The notes below the pieces were generated by a model, which saw only the letters and a list, made by a program, of their open reading frames with translations, searched no databases and was not told where the DNA came from. The position numbers and the translations under genes were made by a program. Shown piece by piece: positions 8,496-18,380 of a DNA stretch of 64,000 nucleotides. Source of the DNA: Sulfurospirillum cavolei (GTDB lineage Bacteria > Campylobacterota > Campylobacteria > Campylobacterales > Sulfurospirillaceae); contig NZ_AP014724.1 in NCBI RefSeq assembly GCF_001548055.1, positions 558,001 to 622,000 of the forward strand, read 5' to 3'. How positions within the stretch are numbered: the stretch's first letter is position 1; each line of letters begins with the position of its first letter.

Positions 8496-9748
8496 GACTC
8501 GGCTCCTTCGTTTTTGGCTTCAATTTTGGTAATAATCGGAAGGAGGACGAATAAAACAAGGAAAACGATGGTTGCACCAAAGCCTACCCAAGCGTTTGCC
8601 CCCGTCGGAGGAAGCTTACCGTAAACGGTTAAAACGATCATATCGATTAACAATAACCAAAACCAGACGAAAAACATCGGACGTTTGTGCGCCGGTGCCG
8701 TATGCATCGTATTGCGATCTAAAAACGGTAACAGCATAAAAATAACGTTGGCAAATCCAAACGCCGCTAAACCGATATCCATTGCCGCAATACCGCCGAT
8801 ATCAAAGAAGAAACCGCGAAGCACTTCATAACTCCACAAGAAATACCACTCCGGATAAATATGTGCCGGCGTTTTCATATTGTTGGCCGGTTCAAAGTTG
8901 ATCGGATCCATCGCAAAATCGTAGTGGAAACAGACCAAGTAGAAAAAGACGGTTAAGGCAATACCGACAACAAAAAAGTCTTTGGATAAAAAGACCGGCC
9001 AAAAAGGAACCACTTTAGACTCTTTTTTGCGACCTTCCAAATATTTCTTAGCCTCTTTGTCGAAATCAAACTCTTCGGAGTCTTGGTTATTGACATGCGG
9101 AAAGCGCAACGCATAGAAGTGAACGGCGATTAAGAGTAAAATCACTAACGGAAGTAAAAGGACATGTAACATAAAAAAGCGTGTTAACGTCGCATCCGCT
9201 ACCAAGAAATCGCCTCGAATCCAAATGACCAACGCTTCGCCGATAAAAGGAATGCCGCCGAAAAGATTGGTAATAACCTGTGCCGCCCAGTAACTCATTT
9301 GTCCCCACGGAAGCATATACCCGCTAAACGCTTCGGCAGAGAAGATACCAAAGAGTGCCATACCGGTTAACCAGATCATCTCACGGCCTTTTTTGTATGA
9401 GCCGTAATAGATACCCGTAAACATGTGAATGTAGATGACTAAGAAAATAACCGATGCCGCTACGCCGTGCATATGTCTCCATAACCAGCCGTATTCGACC
9501 TCTTGCATAATCGTATAGTTGACGCTATCAAACGCCAATTTTATATCGGGTTTGTAATACATCAAAAGAAAAATACCCGATACGATCAAAATCATGAACA
9601 AGCTCATTAAGACGACACCCATCGCCCATAAGAAATTGATATTCTTAGGAATCCAATACTCGCTCATCATCACTTTGATAAATCCGTTGACCGCCAATCG
9701 CTGATCCAACCAGTCCATCAAGCCCGTTGCTTTTTTTATTTCTGCCAC
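8492..9748 (-). CDS. petB: Cytochrome b subunit of the bc1 complex
   Basis: Quinol-oxidising membrane core, 418 aa, so full length rather than the split b6/subunit IV form. GTG start at 9748 behind AAGGAGAGAC. Haem-ligand helices contain WRHMHGVAASVIF and the later MLHVLLLPL/ VHFYALRFPHVNN; the Qo motif appears as PEWYFLWSYEVLRG. Eight or so hydrophobic helices. Middle gene of petABC. Confidence 0.95.
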   Translation of the reverse strand: MAEIKKATGLMDWLDQRLAVNGFIKVMMSEYWIPKNINFLWAMGVVLMSLFMILIVSGIFLLMYYKPDIKLAFDSVNYTIMQEVEYGWLWRHMHGVAASVIFLVIYIHMFTGIYYGSYKKGREMIWLTGMALFGIFSAEAFSGYMLPWGQMSYWAAQVITNLFGGIPFIGEALVIWIRGDFLVADATLTRFFMLHVLLLPLVILLLIAVHFYALRFPHVNNQDSEEFDFDKEAKKYLEGRKKESKVVPFWPVFLSKDFFVVGIALTVFFYLVCFHYDFAMDPINFEPANNMKTPAHIYPEWYFLWSYEVLRGFFFDIGGIAAMDIGLAAFGFANVIFMLLPFLDRNTMHTAPAHKRPMFFVWFWLLLIDMIVLTVYGKLPPTGANAWVGFGATIVFLVLFVLLPIITKIEAKNEGAES

Positions 9749-9759
9749 GTGTCTCTCCT

Positions 9760-10266
9760 TTACGCTTTCTTAGCTACCATTTTTTTATATTCCGGTCCCT
9801 CTTCGCCGAGAACGAGTTTCGTTCCGTCGATTTTAAAGGGAGGAATATCCATTGGACGAGGAGGCGGTCCGAACGTGTTGACGCCGCTGGCGTCAAATTC
9901 GCCGCCGTGACATGCGCATTTAAACTGTTTGGTGGAGGGTGTCCACGTCGGAATACAGCCTAAGTGCGTACAAAGTCCGATCATCACCGAGTAGCTACTC
10001 CCTCCTGCGATGACGTCTCGTTTCTCGTTCTTTGCCATATCCGCACTTTTCTTCAAAATGAAAATCGGCTTCCCTCTCCATTGTATCGTTTGTACCTCTC
10101 CTTCTTTCATCGGAGAGAGATCAACGGTAATGAATCCGGCGGATTGTACGCTTGGAAGCGGATCCCAAGTCTTCTTCATAGCACCCAGAGCCACAATGCC
10201 CCCTGCCGCTGCAAAACCGCCGAATGCCATGCCGATAAAGTCTCGTCTGCTCTCTTCAACAGCCAT
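9760..10266 (-). CDS. petA: Rieske iron-sulfur subunit of the bc1 complex
   Basis: 168 aa. A Tat-like start (SRRDFIG) precedes a hydrophobic helix (about 12-30), as usual for Rieske proteins. Cluster ligands: CTHLGCIPTW and CACHGGEFDASG, with GPPPRPM following. Start ATG 10266 has GGAAAACAGG before it. First gene of the minus-strand petABC operon; the 102 bases upstream carry a repeated TTGACGT motif. Confidence 0.95.
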   Translation of the reverse strand: MAVEESRRDFIGMAFGGFAAAGGIVALGAMKKTWDPLPSVQSAGFITVDLSPMKEGEVQTIQWRGKPIFILKKSADMAKNEKRDVIAGGSSYSVMIGLCTHLGCIPTWTPSTKQFKCACHGGEFDASGVNTFGPPPRPMDIPPFKIDGTKLVLGEEGPEYKKMVAKKA

Positions 10267-10335
10267 CCTGTTTTCCTTTCTTGTAGTTTAATTTGTGACT
10301 ATTTTATCTTATCATTTATTAAGAAACTATGACAC

Positions 10336-10372
10336 ACGTCAATTATACGAATTTACGTCAATTTTACGTCAA
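10336..10372 (-). promoter_or_regulatory. Three TTGACGT repeats upstream of petABC
   Basis: On the minus strand TTGACGT occurs at 10372-10366, 10361-10355 and 10342-10336, start-to-start 11 and 19 bases apart. The first two, extended to TTGACGTAAA, lie one helical turn apart, the pattern bound by OmpR-type response regulators or other dimeric activators. The set begins on the mnmG stop codon and lies 70-106 bases before the petA ATG. Sequence repeats are plain; the regulator is not known. Confidence 0.5.
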
Positions 10373-12243
10373 GATTTATTTTTTTTATTCAAAAGTTTTA
10401 TAGATACATGTAAAATATCTAAAGCGGCCGGCGTAATACCGCTAATCTCGCTTGCCGCAAACAAAGTCGGCGGGTTGAAGCGTTTGAGCTTTTCGACCAC
10501 TTCGTTGCTCAGACCCGAAATAGATGCAAAATCCATTTCGGCGGGAATGGCAACGTTAATCATCTCTTTCATGACGTCGATTTGCTCTTTTTGCTTTTCG
10601 ATATAATTTTTGTATTTGGCTTCGACCAAAATCTGCTCTTTCGCCTCTTCGCTAAACGCCGCGATGCAAGGTGCGAGTTTTTCGAGCTTCTCGATACTAA
10701 AATCCGAACGCGCGACGATTTTTTGCAATGAGACCTTATCGGTAATTTTGTCTTCTCCGATAGAGGCTAAAAAGGCATTGTTCTCATTGGAAGGCGTGAG
10801 CGTCGTTTCTTCTAAATACGCCAAGCCTTCGCGTAATGCTTGATGCTTTTTAACGACGCGCGCATGCGTTTGCTCGTCGATCAAGCCGATTTTATAGCCG
10901 TAAGGCGTGAGCCTTAAATCCGCATTGTCTTCGCGTAAAAGCAGGCGATATTCCGCGCGGCTCGTGAACATACGATAAGGCTCTTTTGTACCTTTGGTAA
11001 CCAAATCGTCGATCAAAACGCCGATATACGCTTCATCGCGGCGTAAAACCAGCGGTTCTTTTCCTTGAAGGTGCAACGAGGCGTTAATACCCGCCATCAA
11101 TCCTTGTGCCGCCGCTTCTTCGTAGCCGGTCGTTCCGTTGATCTGTCCCGCGCAATAGAGTCCGGAAACTTTTTTGGTTTCCAACGTATGTTTGAGTTCC
11201 GTCGGATCGACGTAATCGTACTCGATAGCATATCCGAAGCGAACAATCTTTGCATTTTCCATTCCTTCTACCGAATGAATCATAGCAAGTTGCGTATCGG
11301 TCGGTAACGAGGTGCTAAAACCGTTAATGTAGTATTCGGTCGCTTCGCGCGTTTGCGGTTCGATAAAGAGATGATGGCGTTCTTTGTCGCGAAAGCGGTT
11401 GATCTTATCTTCGATACTGGGGCAATAACGAGGTCCAATGCCGTTGATTTGTCCCGTAAACAAAGGCGCTCTGTGAAAATTACTTTCGATGATCGTGTGC
11501 GTCTCTTCATTGGTATAGGCGATATAGCAAGGTAGCTGATGCGGATGAAAATCGGTGCGGTCGGTACGAAAACTAAAAGGAATCGGATGTTCGTCTCCGG
11601 GTTGGAGCTCCATTTTGGAAAAATCAATCGTTTTAGCGTCGATTCTGGCACACGTTCCGGTTTTTAGCCGTCCCATCGTAATGCCTAAGCCCTTAATAGA
11701 AGAAGAGAGTTTGAGGGAAGGAAATTCGCCAACGCGTCCGGATTCGTGTCGGTATTCGCCGATATGAATCAGCCCTCGTAAAAACGTTCCGGTCGTGACA
11801 ATAACTTTTGAGGCATGGTAACGGTTGCCGAGTGAGGTGATGACGCCCTTGACGCAACCTTCTTCCGTCAGAATCTCTTCGGCGGTTTCTTGGGCGATAC
11901 TTAAATTTTCGGTATTTAAAAGCGTCGTACGCATGTAGATACGGTAACGGTCCATATCGATTTGCGCGCGGCTTCCGCGAACGGCGGGGCCTTTGGAGAG
12001 GTTTAAGATGCGAAACTGAATGCCGCAAGCATCGGTGGCAAGTGCCATTTGACCGCCTAAAGCGTCGATTTCTTTGACCAAATGTCCTTTGGCGAGTCCT
12101 CCGATGGCGGGATTACAACTTGCCGCGCCGATTTGTTCGGCTAAAATAGAGATCAGAAGGGTTTTATTTCCAAGCCTAGCGGAGGCCAAGGATGCTTCAA
12201 TACCCGCATGCCCGCCTCCGATTACAATCACGTCGTATTTCAT
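10369..12243 (-). CDS. mnmG: tRNA uridine-5-carboxymethylaminomethyl modification enzyme MnmG (GidA)
   Basis: FAD-binding partner of MnmE that modifies U34 of certain tRNAs. 624 aa from ATG 12243; a GTG two codons upstream is an alternative. N-terminal Rossmann motif [10 protein letters not shown], then the family signatures [36 protein letters not shown] and [17 protein letters not shown]-terminal helical domain to the end. Same strand as petABC but the gap holds apparent pet control sites. Confidence 0.96.
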   Translation of the reverse strand: MKYDVIVIGGGHAGIEASLASARLGNKTLLISILAEQIGAASCNPAIGGLAKGHLVKEIDALGGQMALATDACGIQFRILNLSKGPAVRGSRAQIDMDRYRIYMRTTLLNTENLSIAQETAEEILTEEGCVKGVITSLGNRYHASKVIVTTGTFLRGLIHIGEYRHESGRVGEFPSLKLSSSIKGLGITMGRLKTGTCARIDAKTIDFSKMELQPGDEHPIPFSFRTDRTDFHPHQLPCYIAYTNEETHTIIESNFHRAPLFTGQINGIGPRYCPSIEDKINRFRDKERHHLFIEPQTREATEYYINGFSTSLPTDTQLAMIHSVEGMENAKIVRFGYAIEYDYVDPTELKHTLETKKVSGLYCAGQINGTTGYEEAAAQGLMAGINASLHLQGKEPLVLRRDEAYIGVLIDDLVTKGTKEPYRMFTSRAEYRLLLREDNADLRLTPYGYKIGLIDEQTHARVVKKHQALREGLAYLEETTLTPSNENNAFLASIGEDKITDKVSLQKIVARSDFSIEKLEKLAPCIAAFSEEAKEQILVEAKYKNYIEKQKEQIDVMKEMINVAIPAEMDFASISGLSNEVVEKLKRFNPPTLFAASEISGITPAALDILHVSIKLLNKKNKS

Positions 12244-12368
12244 AATCACAGTACCTAAAAGATAAATTTTTGAATCACTTTTTTTCTCAAAAGGAAAAAT
12301 GCATGGGAAAAATTTTATTATACTATGATTTGGCTGTATCTTAAGCGTAGAAGCAACGGGAAAGTTGC

Positions 12369-12374
12369 TACAAT
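12369..12374 (+). promoter_or_regulatory. -10 box for pxpABC
   Basis: TACAAT 34 bases before the pxpA ATG, in the divergent mnmG/pxpA gap (about 160 bases). No -35 seen. Confidence 0.45.
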
Positions 12375-12402
12375 ACGTCTAGAAAAGTGAAAGGATCGAA
12401 AA

Positions 12403-13134
12403 ATGAGTCTTAAACTAAATTGCGATGCCGGAGAGAGTTTCGGCTCTTGGAAAATGGGCTTGGACGCGTTAATAATGCCGTATGTGGATATGGCAAATTT
12501 CGCGTGTGGTTTTCATGCGGGCGATCCCGTGATTATGGATAAGTCGATTAAACTGGCATTAAAACACGGCGTGCGTATCGGAGCGCATCCGGCGTATCCG
12601 GATTTAGCGGGATTCGGTAGGCGTAGTATGGCGTGTTCGTTGGAAGAAGTCGAAGCGATGGTTATTTACCAAATCGGTGCTTTGTGGGGATTTGTTAAAG
12701 CCAACGGGGCAAAACTCGAATACGTCAAGCCGCACGGAGGACTCTATAACGATATGATGAAAGACGTGCGTATCTTTAAAGCCGTGCTCTCCGCTATCAA
12801 ACGTATCGATATCGATTTGAAAGTCATGGTACTGTCGATGATGGATATGAAGGCGCATGAAGAAGCCGCCGCGCAAGAAGGTATCACGTTGTTATACGAA
12901 GTCTTCGCGGATCGAGCGTATGACGATGAGGGCTATTTGGTGCCGCGCCATCAAGCCGGTTCCGTGTTACACGACGTCGATGCGGTCGTGGCTCGGTTGA
13001 AACTGTTACAAAACGAGGGCGTTTTAGAAACGATTTCGGGTAAAAAGATTGCACTTCGTGCCGATACTTTATGCGTTCACGGCGATAATGCCGAAGCGGT
13101 AGCGATGGTCGAAACTTTGAGGAAATGCATGTGA
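12403..13134 (+). CDS. pxpA: 5-oxoprolinase subunit A (LamB/YcsF family)
   Basis: 243 aa. Family start LNCDAGESFG, then ANFACGFHAGDP, GAHPAYPDLAGFGRR, VKPHGGLYNDMM and C-terminal LCVHGDN are all present. With PxpB and PxpC it hydrolyses 5-oxoproline to glutamate using ATP, clearing a damage product of glutamine/glutamate. First gene of pxpABC; RBS AAAGGATCG. Confidence 0.93.
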   Translation: MSLKLNCDAGESFGSWKMGLDALIMPYVDMANFACGFHAGDPVIMDKSIKLALKHGVRIGAHPAYPDLAGFGRRSMACSLEEVEAMVIYQIGALWGFVKANGAKLEYVKPHGGLYNDMMKDVRIFKAVLSAIKRIDIDLKVMVLSMMDMKAHEEAAAQEGITLLYEVFADRAYDDEGYLVPRHQAGSVLHDVDAVVARLKLLQNEGVLETISGKKIALRADTLCVHGDNAEAVAMVETLRKCM

Positions 13135-13814
13135 ACGTCGAGTATCGTATTGCTTCGGAGTCGAGCGTCATTCTTTATTTCGGTCATACGATCGATGCTG
13201 CTGTTTCCGACAAAGTGTATCAAGCATATGCGGCGTTGAAACGAAGCGCGCATCCGGCGTTTTTGGAAATAGCTCCTTCGTATGCTTCGTTGATGGTCGG
13301 TTTTAATTCGGTACGGTACGATTTTCAAACGACATGTCGACTGATTCAATCGTTTCTCGAAGATGCGCCGCACATCGATGCACGCGAGCAAAAGGTCGTG
13401 ACGATTCCCGTTTACTACGCGCAAGAAGTCGGTTGGGATTTGGAGGCTCTTGCTTTGGAAAAACGGATGTCGATCGAAGCGATCGTTGCGTTGCATACGC
13501 AAACGACGTACCGAGTTTATGCCATCGGTTTTGCACCCGGATTTGCCTATTTGGGACAAACCGACGAACGCTTGGAAACGGCACGCCTTGCCAATCCTAG
13601 AAAAGCCGTTCCTAAAGGAAGCGTTGCGATTGCGGATCGCCAAAGTGCCGTGTATCCCGCGAAAAGTCCCGGAGGATGGAAAATTTTAGGACGTACGCCG
13701 ATTGCGATGTTCGATGCATCGTATCCAGGACTTTCGTTTGTACATGTAGGAGACGCGGTACGTTTTGAAGCGATTAGCCAAGAGCGTTTTTTGGCATTGG
13801 GCGGTGAACTATGA
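13125..13814 (+). CDS. pxpB: 5-oxoprolinase subunit B (KipI-like)
   Basis: 229 aa. Carries the conserved YAIGFAPGFAYLGQ and the RKAVPKGSVAIADRQSAVYP / GGWKILGRTP stretches of the KipI/PxpB family, cyclophilin-like fold. The start overlaps pxpA by 10 bases (ATG 13125); a GTG at 13131 that overlaps the pxpA stop as GTGA is an equally good start. Forms a complex with PxpC. Confidence 0.92.
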   Translation: MHVNVEYRIASESSVILYFGHTIDAAVSDKVYQAYAALKRSAHPAFLEIAPSYASLMVGFNSVRYDFQTTCRLIQSFLEDAPHIDAREQKVVTIPVYYAQEVGWDLEALALEKRMSIEAIVALHTQTTYRVYAIGFAPGFAYLGQTDERLETARLANPRKAVPKGSVAIADRQSAVYPAKSPGGWKILGRTPIAMFDASYPGLSFVHVGDAVRFEAISQERFLALGGEL

Positions 13815-14740
13815 GTCAAAAACATGTAGGTTTCACGGTACTCAAAGGCGGCGTGCAAAGCACGATTCAAGATAGCGGACGTATAGGATTTTGCGATATC
13901 GGGTTGACGCAAAGCGGGGCGATGGACGAAACGGCGTTCGGTTATGCCAATAAGCTTGCCGGAAACGCGTTTAACACGCCGGTCGTGGAGATTGCCTTGG
14001 GCGGGCTTGCTTTGGTTTCGACATGTAAGCAAACCGTTGCGATTACGGGAGCGGATATGCATCCGACGCTGAATAGCGAACCGATCGGCATGTGGCAAAC
14101 GCACCGTCTCGAAAAAGACGACGTCATACGCTTCGGATTTGCCTCAAAAGGGCAGTTTGCGTACTTAAGCGTCGCGGGAGGTTTTAAAACGCCTTTTGCG
14201 TACGGAAGTTTTTCCACGAGCGTTAAAGAAGGGCTTGGGGGCATTGACGGAAGAAAACTGATCGAAGGGGATTTTTTGCCGACGCAAGGTACGTGCTTGC
14301 CATTAAAACGCCGTCTTCCGAGCGTTCTTATACCTTCGTACTCCGACGAGGCGGTTTTACGCGTCGTTAAAGGATACCAAGAGGCATTGTTCGATGCACG
14401 GGCGCACGAGACGTTTTTTACGACAACGTATCGTTACAAAGGCGAGGGCGATCGTATGGGGTATCGTTTGTGCGGAGAAAAAATCGTACCGAGCGTTACG
14501 GGCATTTTGTCGGAACCGATTTGTTACGGAGCGATTCAGATTCCCAGTCACGGCGAACCGATCGTTCTTTTAAAAGAGCGACAAACGATCGGCGGATACC
14601 CGAAAATCGGCTCGGTCATTGCGGTGGATTGTTTTAAACTCGCGCAATTAAACGTCGGGGGAAGCATACGGTTTCAAAGCGTTACGCCTGAGGAAGCAAG
14701 AGCCGAGGCCCTTGCCTTTCGTGCGCGTTTTACGTTCTAA
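13811..14740 (+). CDS. pxpC: 5-oxoprolinase subunit C (KipA-like)
   Basis: 309 aa. Family start [15 protein letters not shown], then the biotin-dependent-carboxylase-like domain with [24 protein letters not shown] and the C-terminal [15 protein letters not shown]. Start ATG 13811 overlaps pxpB as ATGA. Its 3' end overlaps the convergent chemoreceptor gene by 11 bases. Confidence 0.92.
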   Translation: MSQKHVGFTVLKGGVQSTIQDSGRIGFCDIGLTQSGAMDETAFGYANKLAGNAFNTPVVEIALGGLALVSTCKQTVAITGADMHPTLNSEPIGMWQTHRLEKDDVIRFGFASKGQFAYLSVAGGFKTPFAYGSFSTSVKEGLGGIDGRKLIEGDFLPTQGTCLPLKRRLPSVLIPSYSDEAVLRVVKGYQEALFDARAHETFFTTTYRYKGEGDRMGYRLCGEKIVPSVTGILSEPICYGAIQIPSHGEPIVLLKERQTIGGYPKIGSVIAVDCFKLAQLNVGGSIRFQSVTPEEARAEALAFRARFTF

Positions 14741-16685
14741 AGTCGGTTAAAACGTGGTTGAGCTCTTCGGTAAGCGTGCTTAAGTGGCGCGTTGCGCTTT
14801 CCATCTCTTCCATGCTTTTGGCGTTACTGACGCTATACGCGTTCATCTCTTCGATCTTTTGGGCAATACCGTCGATACGTTCGGCGGTTTTGGCGTAATC
14901 GTGAAGCGTTTGTTCGTTGGAAGCGGTGGCGTCGTCCATGATACGGGCGGTTTGGCTGATGTTGTTTTCGACGTCGTGCGCGATTTGCGTCAATTTTTCC
15001 ATACTTTGCGAATTGGTGTTCATATGATCGCTGGCGTCGTTAATCGCTTGAACGATCACGTTAATGGTCGCATTGATCTCCAAAAGGCTTTTTTGCGTAC
15101 GTTCGGCGAGTTTTCTCACTTCATCGGCAACGACCGCAAAGCCTCGTCCGTGCTCGCCCGCGCGTGCGGCTTCGATGGCGGCGTTAAGCGCTAAAAGATT
15201 GGTTTGATCGGCAATGTCGGAGATGACCGTTAAGACGTTTTTCACTTGATCTGCATCGGAGCTGAGTTGTGCGATTTGTCTGGCCAGTTCGACTTCGGTT
15301 TGCGCCGAGTCTTCGACTTGTGCCGCCATTTTCAAAATTTCGTTTTTGGCATTGCCAAGCGTCGTATGCGCATTTTCGATCTCTTTTTTGGACTGCTCGG
15401 CTTTTTGGAGCGAATGTTGCAGCTCGTTTTTGATCGCTTGCGACATCGCGTTGGTTGTTTGGGCGATTTCGGAGGTGCTTTTGACACGTTTGCCGACTTC
15501 GATCGCGGTAGAGCTTAATTGGGTTGCAACCGAAGCGTTTTGAACGCTGGATTCTTTGGCGTGCGCAACGGTTTGGCGGACTTTTTCGATAAAACGGTTG
15601 AATTCCAAAGAGGTTTGTCCGATTTCGTCGCCGCTTTTAATATCGATTTTTTTCGTTAAATCGCCATCACCGCTTGCCAGACTGGCGGCTTTGTCTTTCA
15701 ACTCCTCAAGCGGTCGGCTAACGGCTTTTCGAAGCACGAGAATCAGAGCGACGATTACCAAAATATCGATGAGTGCCATAATGACGATTTGGCGTAACAT
15801 ACCGCTTTGCGCTTCGTTGACCGTTTGATCGACGACGGATTTGGGTACCGCCATCAACACTTCGCCGCAACGATTGCCGTCAAAGCCTTTGAGCTCTTGG
15901 CGAACGACGAAATACGTCGGCGTCATAAAGCGGCTTCCTTGTGCGCTTAAATCGAGGTTTTTAATCTCTTCGAAAAGCTTCATATCGGTATTTTCTTTTT
16001 TTTGCGACAAGGCGGTATCGCGGGCTAAGAGCGCGTCTTTTGCCGAAGCGCTAAGATCGAGTTGTTTTTTATCGGTCAAAAAGATAACGCTAGCACCCAA
16101 ATCTTTTTTAGCACCGGTGACGACCGATTCGAACGATTGGATAAACTCGACCGAACCTAAATACTCTTTGTCTTTGAGAACGGGTGCCAAACCTCGAAGC
16201 GACATGCCAGCAACGCCCATTTCGATGGCATAAAGCGGTTGCTTGCTCTCTTTAACTTTTTTAATCGTATGACGAAACGACGCAAGATCGTCGCCGAATT
16301 TTTCAGGCATCCATGCGCGTAAGAAACTTTTAATATCTTTGGTATGAATGTGAATTTGAACGTTTTTAAAGTCGGTAAACTCTTTATAGGTTTGAGAGAG
16401 CGTTTTAAGCCCTTCGAGCGCAAGCGCGCGATCGTTGCGAAGCAAGGCTTCGATGACGTAATAGTTCGACGCGACGGTAATCGCATTGGTTAAGGCAACG
16501 TCGTATTTGGCATCGAGTTGGTTTTCGACGTAGACGCGAAGCGTTGATTGCTCTTTGGTATAAACGTCTTTTTCGATCGTACGAACGCTCAAATACGTAG
16601 ACGCTAAAATAATCACCATACCCACGATGATCGAAGAGATCAGCGGAAGATGGATTTTGTTGGAAATCGATAGAGCAGAATACAT
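14730..16685 (-). CDS. Methyl-accepting chemotaxis protein
   Basis: Inner-membrane chemoreceptor, 651 aa from ATG 16685, chosen because AAGGAGT lies 7 bases before it; a longer frame to 16724 lacks this. TM1 about residues 13-30, a periplasmic Cache-like sensor of about 270 residues (with [15 protein letters not shown]), TM2 about 299-319, HAMP, then a long coiled coil with the signalling tip [20 protein letters not shown] and [10 protein letters not shown]. No C-terminal CheR-binding pentapeptide is seen. Ligand unknown. Single gene between pxpC and ribE. Confidence 0.93.
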   Translation of the reverse strand: MYSALSISNKIHLPLISSIIVGMVIILASTYLSVRTIEKDVYTKEQSTLRVYVENQLDAKYDVALTNAITVASNYYVIEALLRNDRALALEGLKTLSQTYKEFTDFKNVQIHIHTKDIKSFLRAWMPEKFGDDLASFRHTIKKVKESKQPLYAIEMGVAGMSLRGLAPVLKDKEYLGSVEFIQSFESVVTGAKKDLGASVIFLTDKKQLDLSASAKDALLARDTALSQKKENTDMKLFEEIKNLDLSAQGSRFMTPTYFVVRQELKGFDGNRCGEVLMAVPKSVVDQTVNEAQSGMLRQIVIMALIDILVIVALILVLRKAVSRPLEELKDKAASLASGDGDLTKKIDIKSGDEIGQTSLEFNRFIEKVRQTVAHAKESSVQNASVATQLSSTAIEVGKRVKSTSEIAQTTNAMSQAIKNELQHSLQKAEQSKKEIENAHTTLGNAKNEILKMAAQVEDSAQTEVELARQIAQLSSDADQVKNVLTVISDIADQTNLLALNAAIEAARAGEHGRGFAVVADEVRKLAERTQKSLLEINATINVIVQAINDASDHMNTNSQSMEKLTQIAHDVENNISQTARIMDDATASNEQTLHDYAKTAERIDGIAQKIEEMNAYSVSNAKSMEEMESATRHLSTLTEELNHVLTDFRT

Positions 16686-16801
16686 GCAAGACTCCTTAAT
16701 GCCATATGGTTTAATTGTAGTCAAGTTTTCTTTAAAATTCTTTATACGTAAGAGGGAACTTTAACATTGCGAGCCTCATCGGCGATCCGCTAAAAAATGG
16801 T

Positions 16802-16807
16802 TATAAT
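16802..16807 (+). promoter_or_regulatory. -10 box for ribE
   Basis: TATAAT; transcription would start near 16814, which makes an upstream start codon at 16814 unlikely and supports ATG 16850 for ribE. Confidence 0.6.
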
Positions 16808-16849
16808 TCACGTATGAAAGAAGTCTATGACGAGGAAGAAGGTCGGAAT

Positions 16850-17458
16850 ATGTTTACGGGATTGATTCGCGAATGTGCCGAAGTGCTGAGTTATCATACC
16901 AATGTTTTACGTTTGAGGGCGCGCTACCGTCCGAAGATCGGCGATAGTATCGCTATCAACGGAGCATGTTTGACGGTTATCGCTTTATTTGAAGACGGTT
17001 TCAGCGTCGAACTTTCGTTGGAGAGCCGTCACGCTTTAGCGATGGAAAATTATGAGGGAAGCGTGCATATCGAACCGGCGATGCGCTTGGACGAACGGCT
17101 AGACGGTCATATGGTGCAAGGGCATATCGACGGTATCGGCGTTATCGAATCGCTCAGTTTGCAAGAAAACGGTTTGGATATTCAAATCGGGCTTCCCGAA
17201 GCTTTGATGAAGTTTGTCGTGCCCAAGGGGAGCATCGCCATCGACGGCGTGAGTCTGACGGTCAATGAAGTGTTTTTGCATGCGTTTCGTTTGACGATTA
17301 TTCCGCATACGCTGGAAAATACCTTGATCCGCTCTTACCGCGTCGGGCGTCGCGTCAATATCGAAACCGACATGTTCGCACGTTACGTCTACCATCTGTT
17401 TCACCGCGAAAAAGCGTTGGATTGGAAAAGCGTGGATCGCATTATGGCATTGTACTAA
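16850..17458 (+). CDS. ribE: Riboflavin synthase
   Basis: Dismutates 6,7-dimethyl-8-ribityllumazine to riboflavin. 202 aa from ATG 16850 (MFTGLIREC, the family's usual start). Two homologous lumazine-binding halves are visible: GDSIAINGACLTV in the first and GSIAIDGVSLTVNEV in the second, with HMVQGHIDGIG between. Stop TAA overlaps the next start as TAATG. Confidence 0.95.
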   Translation: MFTGLIRECAEVLSYHTNVLRLRARYRPKIGDSIAINGACLTVIALFEDGFSVELSLESRHALAMENYEGSVHIEPAMRLDERLDGHMVQGHIDGIGVIESLSLQENGLDIQIGLPEALMKFVVPKGSIAIDGVSLTVNEVFLHAFRLTIIPHTLENTLIRSYRVGRRVNIETDMFARYVYHLFHREKALDWKSVDRIMALY

Positions 17459-18132
17459 TGCGTTTTATGTTTACCGACCGCTTCGGCGGCGTAAGTCCTT
17501 TTCCCTTTGAGAGCCTTAACGTCGCGTATCATGTCGGCGACCGACCCGAGAACGTTGCGCTCAATCGTGAACGTTTACGCGAAAAAATCGGTGCGGAAAG
17601 CTTGGTATTTATGGAACAGGTTCATCAAAACAGCGTCGAGCGTATCGAAACGGGTTTGGAAATGCCCGTTTGCGACGCGATGATCACGAACCGAAAAGGG
17701 ATCGGACTGTGCGTGATGGTTGCCGATTGTATTCCCGTGCTCTTATACGATGCGATAACCCAAAGCATCGGAGTCGCCCATGCGGGGCGTGAAGGAGTGC
17801 GTTTAGGCGTGGTGCAAGCGTGCGCCTTGGCGATGCAAAAGGCATACGGCACGAAACTTGAAGACTTACATGTAAGACTCGGACCTTCGATTCACGCGTG
17901 TTGTTACGAAGTCGGACCTGAGGTAACGTACGGCTTTGAACGCCATCTTTACGTACGGGGAGGACGCTACTTCTTGGATTTGCAACATGCTTTACAAGAG
18001 GCTTTGAGCACTTTGGGAATCGTAACATGTAAGATCGAAATATCGGCGGAGTGCAGTTGTTGCAATAGGGATTATTTTTCGTACCGTCGGGAAAAGCAAA
18101 CGGGACGCTTTGCGGGAGTGATGTGTTTATGA
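17458..18132 (+). CDS. pgeF: Purine nucleoside phosphorylase / peptidoglycan editing factor PgeF (YfiH, laccase-domain)
   Basis: 224 aa from ATG 17458 (TAATG overlap with ribE). Metal ligands of the family are visible: QVHQNSVE, VADCIPVLLYD, VAHAGREGVRLGV and GPSIHACCYEVG. Members act on purine nucleosides and, in E. coli, keep L-Ser out of peptidoglycan precursors. Coupled to ribE and a small downstream ORF. Confidence 0.9.
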   Translation: MRFMFTDRFGGVSPFPFESLNVAYHVGDRPENVALNRERLREKIGAESLVFMEQVHQNSVERIETGLEMPVCDAMITNRKGIGLCVMVADCIPVLLYDAITQSIGVAHAGREGVRLGVVQACALAMQKAYGTKLEDLHVRLGPSIHACCYEVGPEVTYGFERHLYVRGGRYFLDLQHALQEALSTLGIVTCKIEISAECSCCNRDYFSYRREKQTGRFAGVMCL

Positions 18133-18380
18133 ATACGAAAGGTTTAAGTGCGTATCGGGCGTTACAACCGACAAATACGGAGCATGCTAGGCGTGCTCAA
18201 ATGGAAGTGATTTTAAAAAAAGCGACGCTTTACAACGTCGCTTTTTTGCAAAACGAGACCTTACTGACAGCGTTTGCCGCGTTGCCTCAAATCGTGATTC
18301 CGATGCAAACGTTGGAGCAAACGGCGGAGCTTCTCTTGTGGCTTGATAGCGCACAAGAAAAAGCGTTACTCAGCCATTAA
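18129..18380 (+). CDS. Small conserved-looking protein of unknown function
   Basis: 83 aa from ATG 18129, which overlaps the pgeF stop as ATGA; not recognised. Predicted soluble and mostly helical, beginning MNTKGLSAYRALQP and ending with a Leu-rich helix. Its 3' end overlaps the convergent tpx gene by 4 bases. The codons for KKATLYNVAF form a perfect terminator-type hairpin (see 18216-18247), so either the protein is real and its codons are constrained, or the ORF is chance. The coupled start favours a real gene. Confidence 0.55.
   Translation: MNTKGLSAYRALQPTNTEHARRAQMEVILKKATLYNVAFLQNETLLTAFAALPQIVIPMQTLEQTAELLLWLDSAQEKALLSH
18216..18247. terminator. Perfect bidirectional terminator-type hairpin inside a small gene
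   Basis: Two 12-base arms (18216-18227 and 18236-18247; GC part GCGACG/CGTCGC flanked by A and T runs) with an 8-base loop. It has the form of a Rho-independent terminator in both directions. A second 8-bp hairpin with a 3-base loop lies just before it at 18180-18198. Both are inside the 83-aa ORF after pgeF. Confidence 0.6.

Noticed and set aside
16814-16850. Earlier start for ribE at 16814
   Set aside because: It would lie at the predicted transcription start after TATAAT 16802-16807, and the family begins with MFTG at 16850.
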